Origin: Hymenobacter terrenus
GTDB taxonomy: Bacteria; Bacteroidota; Bacteroidia; Cytophagales; Hymenobacteraceae
Direction of reading: 5' to 3'
Length of the DNA: 64,000 nt
Assembly (NCBI RefSeq): GCF_000972495.1
Contig: NZ_LATM01000002.1
Span: 310,001 to 374,000, forward strand
In this document: positions 57,629 to 64,000 of the stretch, one piece after another
How positions within the stretch are numbered: the stretch's first letter is position 1
Layout: every line of letters begins with the position of its first letter
Translations under genes and position numbers: made by a program
Notes under the pieces: model-generated
Databases searched by the model: none
The model's input: the letters and a program-made list of their open reading frames with translations, nothing else
Told to the model about the DNA's origin: nothing

Positions 57629-58039
57629 CTAGAGCGTGAACGTCACCGTATTGGAAGGGACGCGTTGGTAAACGAACTGAGCGGTGTAGGACTGTTGAGG
57701 AGCCAACGGAAAGATGAGCGTTGGAAACGCCAGCCCTTCTTTGACCAGGGTTCCCTGCAATTCATGTTCCCACCGCTCGCCGGGCTGTAACCACCGGCGG
57801 CCATCGGGGTCGGATAATGGTTTGATGATGAGGTGTCGCACCGGTTCGACGCGTTGCCCAGACGCGTCGAGGATTCGCAGCCCCAAAAACTCCGCTTTGT
57901 GGGACCGGTTGGAAAATACCAACTCCTGCGGGGTGTCGGCCGTGTTGACGAAGGCGATGGTAAATCCAGCCTCATCCCCGGTGCGGCGAAAGGTGAGTTC
58001 CAGGGCCATCCAAGCCGTTTGGTTGTCAGTGGTTGTCAT
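57629..58039 (-). CDS. Putative immunity protein for the metallopeptidase toxin
   Basis: 136 residues, predicted beta-sandwich (MALELTFRRTGDEAGFTIAFVNT and similar strands), without signal peptide or catalytic motif. It starts inside the 3' end of the metallopeptidase toxin gene (14-base overlap), the classic position of an immunity gene. No family is recognised, so the function rests on position only. Convergent with HTH cassette 2. Confidence 0.6.
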   Translation of the reverse strand: MTTTDNQTAWMALELTFRRTGDEAGFTIAFVNTADTPQELVFSNRSHKAEFLGLRILDASGQRVEPVRHLIIKPLSDPDGRRWLQPGERWEHELQGTLVKEGLAFPTLIFPLAPQQSYTAQFVYQRVPSNTVTFTL

Positions 58040-58400
58040 AAGTTCCGTCGATTACTTCTTGCAATTGCTTTTCGGTTTCAATGTGCTCTTCATAACTCAG
58101 GCCCAGCTTACCGCTGTGCTTCAACAGAGCTTGCTTGGCGTCATATTCCCAGGCGTCCACTTCTTCGCCGTTTTCCAGCACCTTGCGCTGGGGGTGGTTG
58201 CGCAGGTCTTGCAAAGCATGAAACGCTTCTTCAAAGAAAGTAGCGGTGCCGGGCGGGTCGTACAGAAAGACCGTCTTAGCCTCCCGCCCCGCCGTATATA
58301 GGCCCTCCGCCCGGTGTTCAAATAGCTTGAACTGTGCTTCGGGTGTGCCCACTAAGAACCGCACACCGCGTCGCGCCAGATACCCGACCCACAAAGCCAT
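58026..58400 (-). CDS. Zincin-like metallopeptidase toxin domain protein
   Basis: 124 residues from ATG 58400. The zinc motif is FFEEAFHALQDL (EExxH with a following Gln), followed by EYDAKQALLKHSGKLGLSYEEHIETEKQL and a GTYDNH end, as in polymorphic-toxin metallopeptidases (Tox-MPTase type). The reading frame stays open upstream of this ATG, encoding PPNNPIDPAR, past the stop of the Hcp gene and at least to 58560 inside it. It thus looks like the C-terminal toxin of an evolved Hcp that is now in another frame (see findings). Overlaps the downstream immunity-like gene by 14 bases. Confidence 0.75.
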   Translation of the reverse strand: MALWVGYLARRGVRFLVGTPEAQFKLFEHRAEGLYTAGREAKTVFLYDPPGTATFFEEAFHALQDLRNHPQRKVLENGEEVDAWEYDAKQALLKHSGKLGLSYEEHIETEKQLQEVIDGTYDNH

Positions 58401-58453
58401 CCGCGCCGGGTCTATCGGATTATTCGGTGGCTGTATCGCCCTTTTTTTACCAC

Positions 58454-58912
58454 CTAAACGAGAGCAGGTGCGTCCAGCACTGCTGCCACGGGCGGGGTGC
58501 CATAGTCCCGGGCCGCAGGCGCTACAAATGCCGCAACTGGTCCGCCCACGTTCATCGTGAAGCCGCCGGGGCCGGTCAGCTCCACATAAGCCACGTAGCT
58601 ACCATTTTCACCTTCCTCAAACTCCTCCTCGTAGCCCGTGCAATAGGCCGTGGCCAGGCTGACGGTTTCGATGGCCGGCCCCCCGGCGCTGTCGAAGAAG
58701 GTGACATCAGCCGGGTAATGCGTGGCGGGCGCCGCCGCCAGGGCTTCGAGGAACGTATCGTTCGGCACATCCATCACTAAGGCCAGCTTGCCGTGGCGGA
58801 CGCGCTCGATGGCCCGGCCCCGCTCGTTGGTGCCCTGGTCAACCCCGTAGGTACAGGTGATGAGGGGGTAGACGTGCCCGGCAATGTGCAGTTCGGCGTA
58901 GATGGCACCCAT
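58454..58912 (-). CDS. Hcp (TssD) family T6SS tube protein, probable effector carrier
   Basis: 152 residues from ATG 58912 (MGAIYAELHIAGHVYPLITC). It follows the Bacteroidota TssD pattern: CTYGVDQGTNERGRAIERVRHGKLALVMDV, VTFFDSAGGPAIETVSLATAYCTGYEEEF and GSYVAYVELTGPGGFTMNVGGP. After the Hcp fold (~to 130) comes a short Pro/Ala linker that ends APALV at the stop. The metallopeptidase toxin lies 53 bases further in the -1 frame, so the pair matches a split evolved Hcp. It is unrelated in detail to the other Hcp at 47216 except by family. Confidence 0.8.
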   Translation of the reverse strand: MGAIYAELHIAGHVYPLITCTYGVDQGTNERGRAIERVRHGKLALVMDVPNDTFLEALAAAPATHYPADVTFFDSAGGPAIETVSLATAYCTGYEEEFEEGENGSYVAYVELTGPGGFTMNVGGPVAAFVAPAARDYGTPPVAAVLDAPALV

Positions 58913-59045
58913 CGGTAGAAGGGAATAACGGTGGAAGGAGACCCCAAAGCTACGGCGGCGCCATCTTCCTGACCGTTTCCACTGTATAAACGTCTCCCCA
59001 CCAGATTACGAGTCTTTGAAGCCAAAAAAACTGAAAGACTCTGCG

Positions 59046-60239
59046 CTAAACCGAAGCCATTGCTTCGCTCAGCAGGTCCCGATACAGTTGGAGCAGTCCC
59101 CGTTCCTCGTGCTGCCAGCTGAGCTGGGGGCGGGCGCGGCGGCAGTTCTCAGCCAGGTGCTGGTAGCGGGCGGGTTCGTCGCGCAGGAGGCGGTTGAGGG
59201 CCGTGGCTAAGGTGTCGGGATGCAGGTCGGCGACCAGCTCGGCCACGTCGAACTGGTCGTTGAGGGCGCGGTATTCGGGGAAGTCGATGAGCACTTGCGG
59301 AATGCCGGCGTGCACGTAGTCGAAGAATTTATTAGCCAGCGAATAGTAGTAGCTCAGGCCGATGTTTTCGAGCAGCATGATGCCCACGGCGGCGTGGCGG
59401 GTCACTTCGCGCAGTGCTTCGGGCAGCACGAAGCCCCGAAACTCAACCTTTCCGGATGCCAGCAGGCCCAACTGCTCGGCCCGGGTGCGCAGGGCGGCCG
59501 ACAGGTCGCCCTCGCCGCAGATAACCAGCCGGCCCGCCACCTGGGGCATGGCATCGAGCAGGCTTTCCAGGCCGCGCCCCACGTTCAGGGCACCCTGGTA
59601 GAGGATATAGCCGCTTGCCGATGCGGCACCTGATATGGTCGTGCCCGGTAGAGCGGCTGGTGGCAACGGCTGTTCGTCGCGCAAGCGACTTACGTTGCGC
59701 ACCACCGCGAAGGGCCGGCCGTAGCGCTGCTCAAATACCCGCGCCAAGGCTGGCCCCACGGTGTAGGCCAGCCGGGCGCGGGGCACGATGAAGCCCTCTA
59801 CCCAGCGCCACACGCGCTGCACGGCCGGCCGGGCCACTACCTCGGGCACTTCCGTGAAAAGCTCGTGGGCATCGTACGCAAAAGGCTGGCCGCCGAGCCG
59901 CGCCCGCAGCCACACGGGCAGGGCGGTGTCGAGGTCGGTGGCGCACCAGGTGGCGGCTTTCTGGCCCAGCAGGTAGCCGAAGAGCCGCAGGTTATACTCC
60001 AGATAAAATAGCTTGCCGTGCTGAAACCAGCCGCGCAGGCGGTGCTGTTGGTAAGGCTGCGGGGTGAGGGGGGGCGAGGCTGGCCGCTGCCAGCCCACTA
60101 GCTGCACCTGGTAGCCAGCGGCAGCCAGGCTGCCGCAGATGCGCTGCATGCGCTGGTCGAAACACAGGTCGGTGGTGACGGTGAAGAGGAGGCGTGGCGC
60201 GGAAGAAGGCGGCAAAGGCAGAGGAGCGGTTCGGCCCAA
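59046..60239 (-). CDS. Glycosyltransferase family 4-like protein
   Basis: 397 residues with the GT-B layout: N-lobe RLLFTVTTDLCFDQRMQRICGSLAAAGYQVQLVGW and the middle FAYDAHELFTEVPEV segment (DAHE), C-lobe YILYQGALNVGRGLESLLDAM, RLVICGEGDLSAALR, KVEFRGFVLPEALREVTRHAAVGIMLLENIGLSYYYSLANKFFDYVHAGIPQVLIDFPEYRAL. The last stretch contains the Glu/Asn nucleotide-sugar region of GT4. It should build a surface polysaccharide or lipid-linked glycan in the cytoplasm; donor and acceptor are unknown. Divergent from the histidine kinase at 60339. Confidence 0.88.
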   Translation of the reverse strand: MGRTAPLPLPPSSAPRLLFTVTTDLCFDQRMQRICGSLAAAGYQVQLVGWQRPASPPLTPQPYQQHRLRGWFQHGKLFYLEYNLRLFGYLLGQKAATWCATDLDTALPVWLRARLGGQPFAYDAHELFTEVPEVVARPAVQRVWRWVEGFIVPRARLAYTVGPALARVFEQRYGRPFAVVRNVSRLRDEQPLPPAALPGTTISGAASASGYILYQGALNVGRGLESLLDAMPQVAGRLVICGEGDLSAALRTRAEQLGLLASGKVEFRGFVLPEALREVTRHAAVGIMLLENIGLSYYYSLANKFFDYVHAGIPQVLIDFPEYRALNDQFDVAELVADLHPDTLATALNRLLRDEPARYQHLAENCRRARPQLSWQHEERGLLQLYRDLLSEAMASV

Positions 60240-60338
60240 AGCAGAACGGCGTTATTTTATTTTGGTCAAATTTACAGTGTGTCCGTGCAGGGCACGGCTA
60301 TCTTAGCAGAAATATCAACAAGTAGTACGCGTCATTTT

Positions 60339-64000
<3,662 letters not shown>

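Overview
The window looks like chromosomal DNA of a Hymenobacter-like member of the Bacteroidota (Cytophagales). The sequence basis is high GC, promoter cores of the Bacteroidota type (TAnnTTTG with TTG/TTTG about 20 nt upstream), an exclusively Bacteroidota-style Hcp/TssD family, split transketolase genes, and typical Bacteroidota ECF sigma operons. No tRNA, rRNA or CRISPR array was seen.

Layout. 0-5 kb: tail of an unrecognised gene, a MOSC protein, a small membrane protein, an exported M48-type protease, and an ECF sigma factor with its membrane anti-sigma partner. 5-10.5 kb: PhzF, Fpg/MutM, and a MocR-type regulator divergent from PaiB, then a PLP-dependent threonine/serine dehydratase. 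11-15 kb: a cysteine-rich radical SAM enzyme of the COG1964/Tes type, an outer-membrane barrel and an Lgt paralogue, all on the minus strand. 15.5-22.7 kb: a 21-nt-period array, SDR, SBF transporter, dienelactone hydrolase, degenerate metallo-beta-lactamase-fold lipoprotein, AraC regulator and flavin monooxygenase. 22.9-27 kb: a siderophore receptor and PepSY protein behind two Fur-box-like palindromes, then a TSUP permease. 27.8-37.7 kb: SIMPL lipoprotein, DnaB, Mpl, an alpha/beta hydrolase, an M48 lipoprotein, an FAH-family enzyme and an M23 peptidase. 38-43.6 kb: Bcp peroxiredoxin and the two transketolase halves. These halves are forced apart by a VWA protein and by several structured repeats, including a DUF559 endonuclease element with hairpin-bearing ends, a gene-less relative of it, a perfect 43-bp inverted repeat and a 42-nt-period two-faced array.

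43-59 kb is the accessory zone. It holds a RelE-like toxin-antitoxin pair inserted at a regenerated transketolase 3' end, a low-GC orphan, and two copies of an undescribed cassette. Each cassette has an iterated palindromic leader, an XRE-type HTH protein and a helical protein. The cassette bodies are nearly identical, but the DNA-recognition helix and the leader palindrome differ together. Each copy lies convergent to a type VI secretion evolved-Hcp effector/immunity module (Hcp-WHH nuclease with SUKH proteins and an Arr rifamycin ADP-ribosyltransferase; Hcp with a zincin-like metallopeptidase toxin and a putative immunity protein). Between the two lies ordinary core DNA: an ECF sigma operon, a class III aminotransferase, a TerB-like protein, PfkA, MiaA and a pyruvyl transferase. 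59-64 kb: a glycosyltransferase and a large hybrid histidine kinase running off the end.

The strongest candidates for something undescribed are the duplicated HTH/helical cassettes tied to Hcp effector modules, the DUF559 element with covarying terminal hairpins, and the 42-nt lattice array at 38.5 kb. Functions given for these are inference; the repeats, duplications and reading frames are read directly from the sequence.
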